From: Cristatella mucedo | Taxonomy: Eukaryota; Bryozoa; Phylactolaemata; Cristatellidae | Reading direction: 5' to 3' | DNA: 64,000 nt | NCBI GenBank assembly: GCA_009760855.2 | Contig: WPIO01000027.1 | Location: 1,742,501-1,806,500, forward strand | Shown: one piece after another, positions 49,203-61,600 of the stretch | Layout of the letters: the number at the start of each line of letters is the position of its first letter | Numbering within the stretch: position 1 is the first letter of the stretch | The notes under the pieces: generated by a model | What the model saw: only the letters and a program-made list of their open reading frames with translations | The model's database searches: none | Told to the model about the DNA's origin: nothing | Program-made: the position numbers and the translations under genes

Positions 49203-49204
49203 TT

Positions 49205-49348
49205 AATCCATTTACGGACTCAGCCGTTTTTCGACGTTGCCCGTTCCGACTTTGTCGCCATGAGACTATGCCATTTGTGGACTCAGTCGCTGCGGAACTT
49301 TGACGTTTTCGGACATTGCCATTTTTGGACCTAGTCACTGCGGAAATT
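49205..49348. repeat. Imperfect repeats of about 55-70 bp
   Basis: GGACTCAGCCGTTTTTCGACG, GGACTCAGTCGCTGCGGAAC and GGACCTAGTCACTGCGGAAA recur with related GACATTGCCATTTTTGGAC segments. No known family recognised. Confidence 0.65.
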
Positions 49349-49719
49349 CTACCTATCTACATAAATCGATATGGTTATGGGCTTAAATAAAGTTGCGTTC
49401 AAAACGGAAAGCTTTTGGCTGCGGAAAACCCCGAGAAACAAGTACGAGAAATTGAAAAATTGGGAGCCTATCGAACTTAAGCAAGTAAGCATTATTAAGA
49501 TAGATAAGGATAATAGTAAATGAATAATACTCTCTCAGCTATGAAGTTAGCTATGCAATTTATCAAGGATTCCCAAACTAAACAGGACAGCAGTTCCGAT
49601 CAAGGTATCGAGCAGGTTGTTGAGATACATATACGGGATACAACTTGTAAAAGCGGCTAGAAGCAATGCTACGCCAGCGTATCATCTCTATAATTTGCAC
49701 GAAATCTAGATTTCCTGTT

Positions 49720-50345
49720 CCAAAGGGACCTTTCACTAGACGATCAAATCAGCTAAAGAGACAAGTATGCCTACTTTGAGCTGGACAAAATGTAAAAACA
49801 TTTGGGCCTGCAAGGATGCAAGGATACAACATCCGAACGGGTTCATACATTTGTGACGTTCCTCTTGACTTCTGCAACTCACTTTTTTGTTTGTTGGTCT
49901 ATTGGCCTATGCAGCAAAGCGCTTACAGTTGATGTGCTCGCCCCGACCAAGGTCTGACTGAGGTCGTGGGCTCGAGCCCCGAGGCATATGTGAAGCGCCT
50001 GAATAGAGATTAAGTTCTCTTGGGGCGCTATATAAATTAATTATTTTACATTTAAAAGGAACTTAAAAACACCTATTTAGGACAGCATTTAGTGGGTCCC
50101 TGTGATTCGTCCTTGATGTGCTTATGCGTGCTGGCACTGTGCTTGCTGCCACTAACCACATTTGCATGCTGACCCTGTGCATGTCACCCCTAATCATGTT
50201 ATTCGTTTTTTTTTTGTTTTTCAAGCATGATTTTATTTACCATTTAATTGCATTTCCCTTTGCAGCAAATCTAAAGCGCCTAGAAAGAGATTAAGTTCTC
50301 TGAGGGCGATTTATCAAGTACATTATTATTATTATTATTACCTAC
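49720..50345 (+). mobile_element. LINE 3' end interrupted by a SINE
   Basis: Degenerate LSLDDQIS-like codons and a CNSLF-like stretch precede an inserted tRNA-like SINE (49890-50045). The LINE resumes at ACATTTAAAAGGAACTTAAA and runs through the 3' UTR to the hairpin tail and (ATT)n at about 50340. Confidence 0.8.
49890..50045 (+). mobile_element. tRNA-like SINE, family A, nested in a LINE
   Basis: Head with GGTCGTGGGCTCGAGCCCCG and tail GCGCCTGAATAGAGATTAAG, TTCTCTTGGGGCGC. Two nested stems are visible (GCGCC/GGCGC and AGAGA/TCTCT). It is the best-preserved family A tail. Confidence 0.88.
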
Positions 50346-50755
50346 CAGAACTACTTCCTAACCAAGCTAGGTGTGGTACCTTTCGCTTTGCCGACTAAAT
50401 AGTTTAGCTGGTCCTCGAAAAAACCCAATATCTTTTGGAGAACATGCCTTTTATTCGCATGTTCCCAAAGTCTGGAGCCAACTTCCTCCTGATTAAAGTG
50501 ATGGCATTCAGTAACATAATGACAATAAAAAAATCTAAAACGCACTTTTTTTCTCACAGCATTTGCTTAGTCGCTGTACTTTTTCCGTGCGAGCTTACGT
50601 GAATGACACTGTGCATGTTACCAATGGCAATTTCTGTAGGTTAACACTATGTATGTTATCCCTAACCACAATGTTCTAGCTTCTTTTGCAGCATTTTAAA
50701 ATGGCCAGAAAGAGATTAATGTGTTTCATAAATGCAGAATTAATAATATTACCGA
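50345..50755 (+). mobile_element. Second, more decayed LINE 3' end directly downstream
   Basis: Contains CGCATGTTCCCAAAGTCTGGAG, matching the PKAWNSL region, then CACTGTGCATGTTACC and a worn tail (GGCCAGAAAGAGATTAATGTG). It abuts the preceding LINE end to end. Confidence 0.6.
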
Positions 50756-50886
50756 TAAAGCTGCATCTAATGGAATTATGAAGTACGCACATTTTTGGAA
50801 GTTGAACTATCAACAGGTTTTGCTGAAGAAATAACCGAAGTAGTTATTAAAAGTTCTTCGTGCTTTGAGGATCGATTGAAATTTAG

Positions 50887-51054
50887 ATAGGATTGAATGT
50901 GACTTCCCTAACAAAACAACTATCGCAACGAGCATTAGACTTAGCAGAGGAATTAACAGAGGAATTGGGTCCAACCCAGCTCGACACTGAGTTGTGGTGG
51001 GAGAACATTCTTGAAGTTAGTGACGAAAGAGCGGCTCATCGCGATCCCTGCTAG
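50887..51054 (+). other. Unrecognised short open frame (probably decayed element)
   Basis: Fifty-five codons with protein-like composition (LTKQLSQRALDLAEELTEEL, then ELWWENIL) ending at TAG 51052-51054. No ATG at its start and no recognised domain. It may belong with the decayed frames at 51.3-52.2 kb. Confidence 0.3.
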
Positions 51055-51664
51055 AGTAGTGATGATAGCTGTCGAAGGGCTAGATAAAAACTATTGACTA
51101 TTTGTGTTGCCGTCGTAATCGCAGAGTTAGTAATTAAGATTTTCAATGCAAGAATCATCGCAACCAAAGCACTATATTTCCTTCATTGGTAGAGAATTAT
51201 AACTAGTGATCGCAAGAAGATTGTGCCTAAAATACAGTGATTTATGAGCAAACAACATTTCTAATAAAGAGGCTAGAAAGAGTCAAGAACAACTGTTGCT
51301 GGAGGAAGAATAAGAATGGTTGTAATTGGATACCCTAAAAGTAAATTTCTTTTATAGGAAAATGATGCCTGGCCTCGTGTACCCATTGTCTCGTGTGGCT
51401 AAGCCACGAAGGACGATTAAGTAGACGAAAGGTATATTTATGTTAGTGCGAGCCTGAACATTTGCATTGAAAGAAAAGAGTGCTAGCTCAATCCAAAGAT
51501 ACGGTTTAATTGCGACTTAGTTTTTCAAACCCAGCATTCAGAGATCCGCGGCTATTTAAAAAAATGTATCAAAAATCAACAAAAGCCGTCAAAAAATATT
51601 ATTAGGGTTTACAGCTTATTAAGTCATAGCTAGTCACCTGTATGATTCGGGAGGAAATATTTCA

Positions 51665-52175
51665 TTGATAGGAAATCGAATGGGTCAGAATTTTTCCTTA
51701 AAATTACAGAATAGGTCACTAACGAAGCAATTGCTAGAGGAAAATCCAATAAAACAGGTAGAAACTCAAAGGCCGGGTCTGGTAATTAATACTAGGAGCG
51801 AAGTTAATCGAGTCATCCAATTAGTGAAAGATTTAGAAGCAGAGCTTCGGATTCATGATCGTGCTTACAATCTAACTAATTCTCCAACAGAACCTAAGAG
51901 AATTAGAAAAGTCTTGTAATCTATCTGAATAGCACAAGCTGAATCTATTGCATGGATATAAATTGATCCTAAATATTCAACTTACGTTATACACGATAAA
52001 AAAGACTCTCGCCGCTATGATGAACATTACGAGGTTAGGTCTATGTATAAACGTTTTAATAACTTAAGACTCCCCCTACGACCAGTTCAGTATACTTTGT
52101 CGTATGAGTTAGATAAAGAACTAAGCTAACAGCTTAGTGAAATGGATGATGAACATCTAAAAATGAGGGCTTAAA
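51665..52175 (+). pseudogene. Unrecognised decayed coding sequence, probably mobile-element derived
   Basis: An 84-codon frame (51665-51919) has lysine- and glutamate-rich, helix-like content (SEVNRVIQLVKDLEAELRIH). It is followed by further protein-like frames up to about 52175, broken by stops. The pattern is that of a degraded larger ORF. I cannot assign it to a transposon, virus or host family. Confidence 0.3.
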
Positions 52176-52694
52176 AGAGAATTAAAACTTAACAAAAAGC
52201 TTTTACTTTTGTAGAAGCGACTGATGTCTAGCATATTTTTTAGTGGCATAACTTTGCTAGCTTGGTAGGCTGGGCAGCACCCTAGGCTCTGGTGTTTCAA
52301 TACTCTTTGAGCAGCACCGAGTGTCTGAGTATAACAGGGTAGACATACCGAGGTCTATTTTTACTGCAAATCAGCAATAGATCGAAAAATTTGTGATGCT
52401 TGTCATCTGTAGAAACACCTTTCGAGTATAGCAGCACGTTGATCAATAAAGGCTGAGCATCTGAAGTCGGATAGCTGAACAAGCTTCGCTAGATCATTTG
52501 TCAATGGCATGCGTATTCATAGTGCTCTAAGCACTAATTACATTAAGGGAAATAAAAACAGCGGCATATTTTGGCCAGTCCGTACGCTAAAGAGTTTAAC
52601 TAGACGCTGCGAGGCGTCAAGTGTTTCCTGAGCTAAAACTGTGCTCATGCTTCTAAAACTCGCATCCAAAACGTCGAGCGAAGGAAGCAGCATA

Positions 52695-52965
52695 TGCTAT
52701 ACATGCTATAATATAAATATATAGAATTATAATAAATATACAAATATATAATAATAAACTATAATAAATATATATAATATAATAATATAATATAATATAT
52801 AATATATAATATATATATATATATAATATATAATACATAATATATATATAATATAATAATATAATATAATATATTAAATGATATAATAAACAAATATATA
52901 TTATACGCTATTAAATATATATATATATATATATATTAATATAGTATACGCTATGATATATGCTA
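52695..52965. repeat. AT-only repeat block
   Basis: Almost exclusively A and T (ATAATATAATATA and TATATA variants), with strong self-complementarity. Short minus-strand Tyr/Ile frames here are meaningless. Confidence 0.95.
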
Positions 52966-52969
52966 CGCT

Positions 52970-54930
52970 AAGACCACAAAGGTTTCCACGGTAGCTCCCT
53001 TGGAGACGCGGGCCGTTGAAGGAATCTGCAGAGCTCGTTATAGAGTTGACGCTCTGCACGGATTGCACAATCGCTAAGTTAGAGCTATTTGTGCTGCAGC
53101 ATGATGCTGGCTGGGCTGCAACTTTATTGCCCAGGTGATATGCTTGCTGAGAAGTTAGCTAAGCAGCAGTAAACGAAGGTCAAACTGCATTGCAGCTATC
53201 TGTCATTTGTGCTACATCTCTTATTTTTAAGTGAGGCATAACCAGTCTCACGCAACTCTAGTGATAAGGTATAGTTTTAGGTTTGTAAGTTGCTCATGAT
53301 TGCTCAGTGACTATTAAACCGCTACTGATTATTAATTGAGACACTGAGACAAAGTTTGGCCTCGAACCTTGAAGCTACGGCTGCTTTTGTTTATATTTGT
53401 CGATATTTCAATGCGACTAATGAATTTTCTAGATTAAAAAATGTGTGAGAAAAAGGAAGCCATTGCAGTGGTATTGCGATTTGTTTACATATTATTGTAT
53501 TATTTTATCGGCAAAGCCCAAGGAGGAATCTTTCGCATATCTGTTCAACTAAACGCGATTGGCATAGCCCCTCCTCCATTTTTAAGCCTGGAAGCTTTTT
53601 GCTCCAATGTTGCATCTCAGAAGAATTATCTCAATTTAAAATGGCTGTGAGAACAATTTCGTTTATAGTATCGCTCAAACATTTGTGATAACTTTTTCAG
53701 ATACGTTAGAGACAGATTATCTTGTGCTTTCTATTAGCGGAATCTCACAAGAAGCTGCAGGCTCATACGTGATCGTTTGGATGAAAGCCGAGAAGGAAAG
53801 AAAAAACGCAAAAAAGCTACTGGCTCGTAGATCTGAACACTGAGATGCCTCAGTTTAATAGAACTAAAACCGCATTTATACATTTTAAATTACACTCTAC
53901 GGTATAAAATAATATAATAATAATCTAATGGTAAATAATAATAATAAAAAAATAATAATAATAATAGTAAATAATAATCTAATGGTAGACGCTAGTCGGC
54001 TTGTGAAATAATCTTCATCGCTGTCGAGTATAAGTCTCTATGCTAATGATGTGGAGTTGCAACGCTAAAGTGCGAGCACTCCTCGTCATTATCGTATTCC
54101 TACCGTGTTCCTCTTTACCACAGTATTTGTAGCTTGTCACTGTCGTTCTGTTACGAGCTCTGTTTTTCTGAACTAATCCTATCCTTACTTGAAAGACGCT
54201 ACAGCCCATTTGCAGAAGTAGTAGGTCTCTCGCTTCGTAACCTCCTCATACACGAAGCATAGTCGAGCATATTGACGAATTCGATTATATCACATGCTGC
54301 GCCCTCACTCTGCGTCTGTCCTCTGGCCAATCCAGACATTCACCGACGTGAACTTACCGATGCAACTCAAGTTTGGACAGCAACACTTACTATTAATTGT
54401 ATACGTATATTATATGTATCGATCTGCTATATAATTATTGCGTAGCTTTACTATTGGGTAGGAAACTATAGCGTATATCGTTAAATTCCATCGAAAACTA
54501 GAGAGCGCTTCACGGATGTTTTTGAGGATTCTTCCAAAATCTTTCACACTTTTTGGCGCTCCTGCAACCGAAATCCAAAAAAATGCATCAAATAGAGACT
54601 GCACCAAGACGCACTCTCACAGATTGTCTCGATTAAATATCCAACATTCAATGAAGTACTGATAAACGCCAAGAGAATTGAGGATTCAGCTAGATTTATT
54701 CATACAAATCTGTACTCCTTGAATTCCAAGGATTTGTGGTATACCAAAATATTCTGCATCTTAGGTTCTTAGTTGCTATTACGAAAGCAGTCAGATTTTC
54801 AATAAAATGCAGATCCAAAACCCCATTTTTGGAAGAAGGTATAATTGTATTTGCTTTTCACCCCATGCATATACGTCAGCTGCCAAATTCTTTGCCCGAA
54901 CGCTAGCGATACTTGACGAGGCAATTGCGG
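52970..54930. other. Gene-free stretch downstream of the IRG gene
   Basis: Contains a short (AAT)n-rich stretch near 53910-53985 and otherwise no recognised element. The IRG polyadenylation region should lie near the right end, but no clear signal was identified. Confidence 0.5.
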
Positions 54931-54934
54931 CCAA

Positions 54935-55696
54935 TTAAACCCCTGACGCTCTTGTTATTGTCATCCCAATTATCTCTATGGCGTTTTTCTCCATTTCTTG
55001 AATAATGGCTCTGAGCGTCAACATGGTGCTAGCGAAGGACAGAGGGCCAGCAACAAGAGCTCCCACAAAAGGAATAAATCTGATCACTTCCTCGGCGGCG
55101 TACTCAGCTGCGTATGGGGCGAGAAGACGCCCAACGCTCTCTGCAGTGCACGTCATCCAGGAAAACGCCTTCAGCCGAAGGTCAAACGACTCCCGACCCA
55201 CGCCGGAAGCTTTACTTAACTCGTCCAGATTTTCATCATCGAGTCCATAAGTTTTCTTGTAGAAAGAAATTTCATTCACGATAAGGGCGGCGTCCACTGC
55301 GAACGAAAGACCCGGGACAGGTACGAATGCGACAGCAGCAGATGCCGTAGCAACTTTCCACACCCTAGCTAGAAGCATCTTGGACTTTTCCTTAATGATT
55401 GCCTCCGTGTTGATTTTGATAGAGTATAGCATGACTTCCTTCTTCAAGCTGGGGATGTCAGTAATGAAAGTTTCCATAAGTTTTGGAAAATCCCACAGAA
55501 GTGGCTTTCTGCTCGAAATGAGAAAAATGGGCGTGTTAAAAAAGCCGTCCTGCTCTAGCTGGGTCGCACAGTCTGATTTCATTTTCTCAAGGAGTGCACA
55601 CTCGCTATGAGTCTTGGGATGATCTCTTCTATCATTCTTGACCGCCTGATCTGTCTGAGACCGTGCGAAATAGAATCGCTTGTTCTGTGCTTTGAT
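54935..55696 (-). CDS. IRG-like gene, exon 4 (G4 and helical domain)
   Basis: Acceptor ATTTGTAG precedes 55696, in phase 0, and the TAA stop is the complement of 54935-54937; 253 codons. It starts IKAQNKRFYFARSQTDQAV, with SQTD at the place of the usual TKxD guanine-specificity motif. It continues through SSRKPLLWDFPKL and the hydrophobic VPVPGLSFAVDAALI to the C-terminal helices. The frame is intact over the whole exon. Confidence 0.94.
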   Translation of the reverse strand: MKAQNKRFYFARSQTDQAVKNDRRDHPKTHSECALLEKMKSDCATQLEQDGFFNTPIFLISSRKPLLWDFPKLMETFITDIPSLKKEVMLYSIKINTEAIIKEKSKMLLARVWKVATASAAVAFVPVPGLSFAVDAALIVNEISFYKKTYGLDDENLDELSKASGVGRESFDLRLKAFSWMTCTAESVGRLLAPYAAEYAAEEVIRFIPFVGALVAGPLSFASTMLTLRAIIQEMEKNAIEIIGMTITRASGV

Positions 55697-58600
55697 CTAC
55701 AAATATAAATTGATTAGTACGATAAAAATTGATATAAATTAGTACGATATAAATTGATTAGTCCAAGGCTAGAACTGGTAGTTCTTCTTATAGCATCTCA
55801 AGCTTTCATAACCACTTTGTTAACTTAGTAAGAAGTTTAGGTACAGTCGTCCCTCGTTTATCTCGGTTAATCGGTTCCAGGCTCTACCGCAGTAATTGAA
55901 TTTCCGCGAAGTAGGATTCTTTATTTATAAATCAAATGTTTCCGTAATTAAAAAAAGAAAGCTTATTTAAGACTCTCTAAATACGATTTCCAAAATTACT
56001 AGAGCTATTTGGACACAAAATAATAGCACTTTAATCTCTTTACTACTTATTACCTACTCGTGTTATTATTCTTTGGAAAAATATTGCTCGCACACAAGGA
56101 GTGGTCGAGCGGCTGCATTTGGCGTTGATGGATTTGTGAGGGGCTTGAACATTTTTGGGTTTGAAGGATTTGCTCGAATAAATTGGCCGACAGTCCATAT
56201 ATACAGTAGTTATAATTTTAATTGTAATGCAGGGATGTATATTTGATTCACGGTCGAGCGTGCACTGTTCATAATATTGTCCATATAGCGGTCCGTAGTC
56301 CGGGGAGGGGGTCACTATCTTAACACTTGTAGCACTCACTAAGGAGTCCGAAAACCACAGGGCAGATAAATAACAATCAATATAATTCTCACGTACAGCT
56401 CCCTCTAGCTGGGTTGCATGGAGAAAAAATGTCGCAGGATAAAAGTTTGCTCCTGAATGAAAATGTGAAGTGATCTTTCTTGATTTTAACCCTGGAGAAG
56501 CACATACTTCAGTTACCTAAGGATCTTAGACGATGTAAGAGCATAAAGGGTTAAAAAGGTACGCAAAAAAGCACATTCCTAAGGTTTCCTTATAGCGTAG
56601 ATTTATAGTTTTGTTATTGATTGGTTAAAAAGCGGAAACGCAAACGCAATCGCAGCGACGTAATATCACCAATCGACGGCGGTCGCACTACAGCGCCAGT
56701 GGTGAGATCCAACTCACCATTTTAGCCCAAATTCCGCGGCGAGCCTGTCTTAGCCACCCATCTGTATACTGCACCTGCTGCTGGCTGGCCAGGGCCTCTG
56801 AAAGCCCTTGCATGGTGGCATTCAAACTTGATTATATATAATTTTCGAACGAAATCGAAAACCCGATTTTTTATATTATGGCATCAAAACCTCATCTTGA
56901 ACCTCATGTTGAAAAAGGGAAACGGGATTGCAGCTTCTAAGCAACGGCTACTGCGATGTCGGCCCTTTCCATGTCGTTTGCCTGAGAGAAAAAAAGCTCA
57001 ATGGCTTTGAACTTTCCGTGTCACTCGTAATACCAATGTGTGTAATTAAAAAAAGAATACAAATTGGTAGAGCTAGCTTTTTGGAAATGGCATGTTTATA
57101 GCAGCAGATCAAAGTTTTTCTGTAGGTACTTCTGGATTATTGAAACGAAGGTCAGAGCTAATTAACCAGCTTTGTGGCTGCTTTTCATTATTACAATTGT
57201 AATCATTACGAGTGCAAATGAGTTATAATAGCGTTTAAATCATAAATACATTATGCTGCTAGCTTTTACTTTGGTCAATTCGTGCCAATCCTCTTTACCC
57301 AAATAGGTTGCTATTCCACCGTGGGATACAGCCACATCTATCGCTAGAGAATGCTGAATGGCAATAAAAACAATGAATATTTCACCTAATTATTACAACT
57401 AATTATTTTTTAGGAACGTGACATATGCTGTAGGGAAGCTATCTCAGTGGGTTTCGCCCATGGGCGATTATCGTTTCATTAGATTACAAATATTGATGTT
57501 TATCATCGGTTTCGTTCGTCAAAGCTGCGTTAAATACTTACTACTTTTAATCTTCCTACAATAAGGTATGGTCGGCTTTTAAATTGCTTTCAATGATCAG
57601 TGATCTTCACCGTCTCTGGGAACTTTCGCTCTCTAGCCATATTTACTGGGCCGCGATAGCCCAAGTGGCAAGGTGCCTGCTCTGACGAACGAGGTCGTGG
57701 ATTTGAATCCTGCTATAAGTGATCCTTTATTGCTAACTGCAAGTGGAGATAAGAGCCGTTATTGCTCTGCCGCTACATGAATCGAGGTGCTAAAATAAGC
57801 TTTCACCAAGTATTTGCAGCTCATTACAACTAAATTTAATGTTTCAATAAACGCAGATTTCTTGTTAACCTATTTTCAGTTTCCAAGGGAGTTTTACAAG
57901 GCGTCACTGCAGCATAGTTGCTGTGCATAAGCATGATGTTAGCAGCTGTGGAAAAAGCACAAAAATAGATACTGTGGCTGATTAAAAACTCACCTGATTA
58001 GCTAGCCACAGGTCATTTTCGCAAAATCGATTGCAGCAAATGATGACAAAAAAGTCAAATCTTGAAAACTCCACAGCATCCATGTATTTGTCTCTGGTAA
58101 ACCTTGGCGTACCAACACCTGAAACCAGTAAAAGACAACTGCTTAATAAGTAGGCACGGAAAGAAAAGCTGCTTCAAGCAGAAATGGTTTAAGCTTAAGG
58201 CATTCCCGAAAGCATAAGATAGCCTCCGCTGCAAAGAACTTAATTCATATTAGTTTTACGAGACATTAGGTGTACGAGGGCGTTGGCTTAACGCACGCTT
58301 TCTTCAAATATGCCTCTTATCCAAAGGCTCTCAAAGCCATACAGAATTTTCGCTGTTAGTAACATTCAAAATGTGTAATTCCCTCATAATTAAGCGCATT
58401 TTTGTTGCCGGTTAAAACCATGACTGCAGTTTATCCTTCCAGAAAGAAATTTGCACTGCTAGCTAGAAAACGACAGAAGCTGGGAGAAGAAGATGAAAAG
58501 GCAGAGATACTTCTATGAGGATATATATGATCACGTGACCTAGCCAACATTGCTTACAGGGAAGTGGAAACAGCTTTGCCCAGTTCGGTTCGAGGATTGC

Positions 58601-61600
58601 ATAATGCGATGTTAGCATAGGAGGGCCATGTCAGTGATTGAAGTTTGTCATATTCATTGCGAATTACTAAACGTACGACTTTCGCACTGCTGAACACTGC
58701 TTGGGAGCCTCGCTTTTTGTAGCAACTTGTTAAAAACTAGTTAAAAAGTTAAAAACTAACTTAACTAGTTTAAAGCGTTCCGGAGCGATTGCTTGTGGAA
58801 CCTCCGGATTCCAATAGGCAAAGACGACTCTCTAGAGCACTACTTGCCTTTACGCATCCTTCAGCAAAACCCAGGATCCTAGCTTGGCCGGAGAGTTCGT
58901 TAGCACCTACCTTACACCCTGGGTCAACATTGAGGCACTGAGTTATGCTCCAGGTGACATTTTAATGTTCGCAGACTCGCTGAGAATTGCTACAGCCAAT
59001 GTCTTCTCTCACAGTGGAAGTCCTGAACTTGTATGCATATGTGGGTGCTAACATTTTGCTCAGCTATGCTAACCATCACGATTAGGGAAGATTAAAAGGA
59101 ATCAAGCAGACGTTCAAAAACTCCCACACAGTAGCCAAGTCCATGTAATAGCGACATATTATAAGTAGTATTGACAACTTAGTCTCTAATGGGATTACAC
59201 GGCAGCATGTTAGTTTGAAAGCCGTCAACAAGATGATTGACAGAAGAAATCAATTAATCTTTATACCTAAGGGTTTCTCAGTATGAAAAGGTGATTAAAG
59301 GTGAACAAGGTTACATACAGACCGGACAGTGAAAATGTATTGGAACGCACTGGATCGGATGGGCTTTCCAATTAGATGCAAAATTCAGACAGGGACTTTA
59401 AGAATTGAGGAAATCGAATGTGAAAAGCCCCAATTGTATCAATGTGGTCAATGATAAGTTACTGCTGCCATCGCCTAATTACCACTGGCTAAAACGACCA
59501 CCAGAGATTCATAAAATGGCACAACAGGGAACAGAAAAAGACTTGAAATTTAAAAGTCTGAAAGCGACATTTGCAAATCTACTTTCAGGTTTCAACGATC
59601 TTGGAAGTAAGAAAAAAGATAAAGCCTTCTCGGTAGAATCGGTGACCACCGAACTGCTACTTAACTTCATCTGGGTCTCAGCAAAATGATAAAAGAAAAC
59701 GTCTTCAGATAGGTGACAAGAACGTCTTCAGAAATTAGACTGATAGTGACTTATTGCTTCTTCCACTAACAATGGACTTTCCAGAATCACAAGTTCAAAG
59801 TAACTCCTACATTAGTATTCCGTAATTAGTAGTCTCCGCCTTGTCACTGCTAGGCTGAAAGCATTCCCGGCAGTGATTTCTGGAGAATGCCAGCAGTTGT
59901 TTGTACAACTAGCAGTCTTTGTAATGGAAAAACTTTGTTTCGGTTAGTAATAAAACTCGAAATGTTAGTTTGTCGCCGGTGGCACCCTCTGGTTCCTTCA
60001 TGAGTTCGAGCGACGATGCCTACTCTCCAGGCCAGGCAAAGGCATGCAAATCGAATGCTGTCCCTGCTTTGTACTTTGTGGGCGTTGCTTTCTTTTAGAG
60101 GGCCCATCGAACTAAAGTGTTCGAGGTGGCTGGCTGCAGGAGGGGCCTTGACCTGATCTTGGTGGAAGGAAATTGCTTACACATCCTACGAGGTGAGTGG
60201 CGGGTTATGCTTAGGTCTTAGCTATGATTCGATCATTAAGAATATTTAAGTGCATCTCACACTGATTATGCAATTATCACAGCACGGGCACCAGTATTTA
60301 AAGCACGGAGCTGCTAGTGCAGCAACACCTGTTAAGGAAGCAAACCTCAGCTTCTGCACTGGGTCAGCTCTCAGCTTAGCTGCGATGGGAGCCCTTGCCT
60401 TAGTGGGGTCGACTAGGGCGTAGAATGAATCCTGGTGCAGACGATGCGGTTTGGATGTGCATCGACTAATGTGCTGAAGTAGAAATAGCAGCTACGCGAG
60501 AGGTCAGGAGTTAATAATAAGTTAATAAGTTAATAATAAGTATTTTCTCAACTTACGTCTGTGCCACTTTCTGATCTTTCCTGTGCAAAACATTACAGTG
60601 GCCACGGACAAACAGGCTTATATGACAGAAGCGATCGCACACATACCAGGTAAATCCCAGAACAAAACTTTCTCGTTGTCAGGGTGAGCATACGGCGTTG
60701 GCTCAGCTGTAGTTTCCGTAACACCCACTGCAGCTGCTCCATCGCTACCAGCATCCATCCTTCGAATGGCATTTATGAAACTCGACTTTCCTACTCCAGA
60801 TGCGCCCCGGTCACTGCGATATTCAGGGGAACGTCTTTCCACTTATCAAGGCCTTGTCTTACTTTCTCCGGAATCACTACAATCAGGCATTTGCAGTTCA
60901 GTAGAATCACGGAGTGTAGATAGTGGTACAGTAATTGTGGCTAACGTTCAGTATTTTCGGGTTAACATTGTTCTAGGAAAGACAAAACAACTCGTCTAGT
61001 TGAGCTCTAGAACTGCGATCCTTATCAATTTCACCACTAACCTTGTATGCTTACATGCCTTCATGAACCATTCAAAAGCTTGCGATAAAAATAGATATTG
61101 TACATTCAATAAAGTTACACAATATAAATACCCTAAATATTGATAGATTAGCCTCAGTTAACTCTCAATAACGTCAGGAACTATACAAGGTTTCGCAAGC
61201 TTGATCTTGATCCTGCTTAGGCCGGAAAATGAACGCAGTAGAGCATGTGAACTTCCTAAAACTCACTTCCCGATTATAGGAAACAACTAAATTGGTTCGA
61301 TTCAGCAAGTCTTAGAGCCATATCTTTTAAACTTTCGCTAACTTTTACGGCCTTTAGTTTGAAGGTCTTTAGTGGTTTTCAACCATTCTGCGATTGCTAC
61401 TATAGCAAAGAGCATACGTGCATTCATTTATTCGGCAGAATCCGAGTATAAATTTGATGCAGTATTTCAGAATGAGATAGTTTATGCAAAACATACAAAC
61501 TGCCTGGACCGGCCATAGAGTAGGGAGCAGAGGAGCAAACTGTACGTTCAGGCAGTACACTAAGACTCAGCTGCTGCACCAAATTATAATCAAAAGTCTT

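Noticed and set aside
48464-49338. Open frames up to 283 codons (IHPS/RPSV and TDGR/MDGW repeats)
   Set aside because: A tetranucleotide repeat with no stop in several frames; not a gene.
57648-57730. Functional tRNA gene
   Set aside because: It has A- and B-box-like sequence but no complete cloverleaf, and the SINE tail follows; it is a SINE head. The same holds for the other box-B sites such as 49960, 41410 and 43770.
60618-60842. Independent small GTPase gene starting inside exon 2
   Set aside because: Its start is a GTG inside conserved IRG codons in the wrong frame; it is the downstream half of the frameshifted IRG exon.
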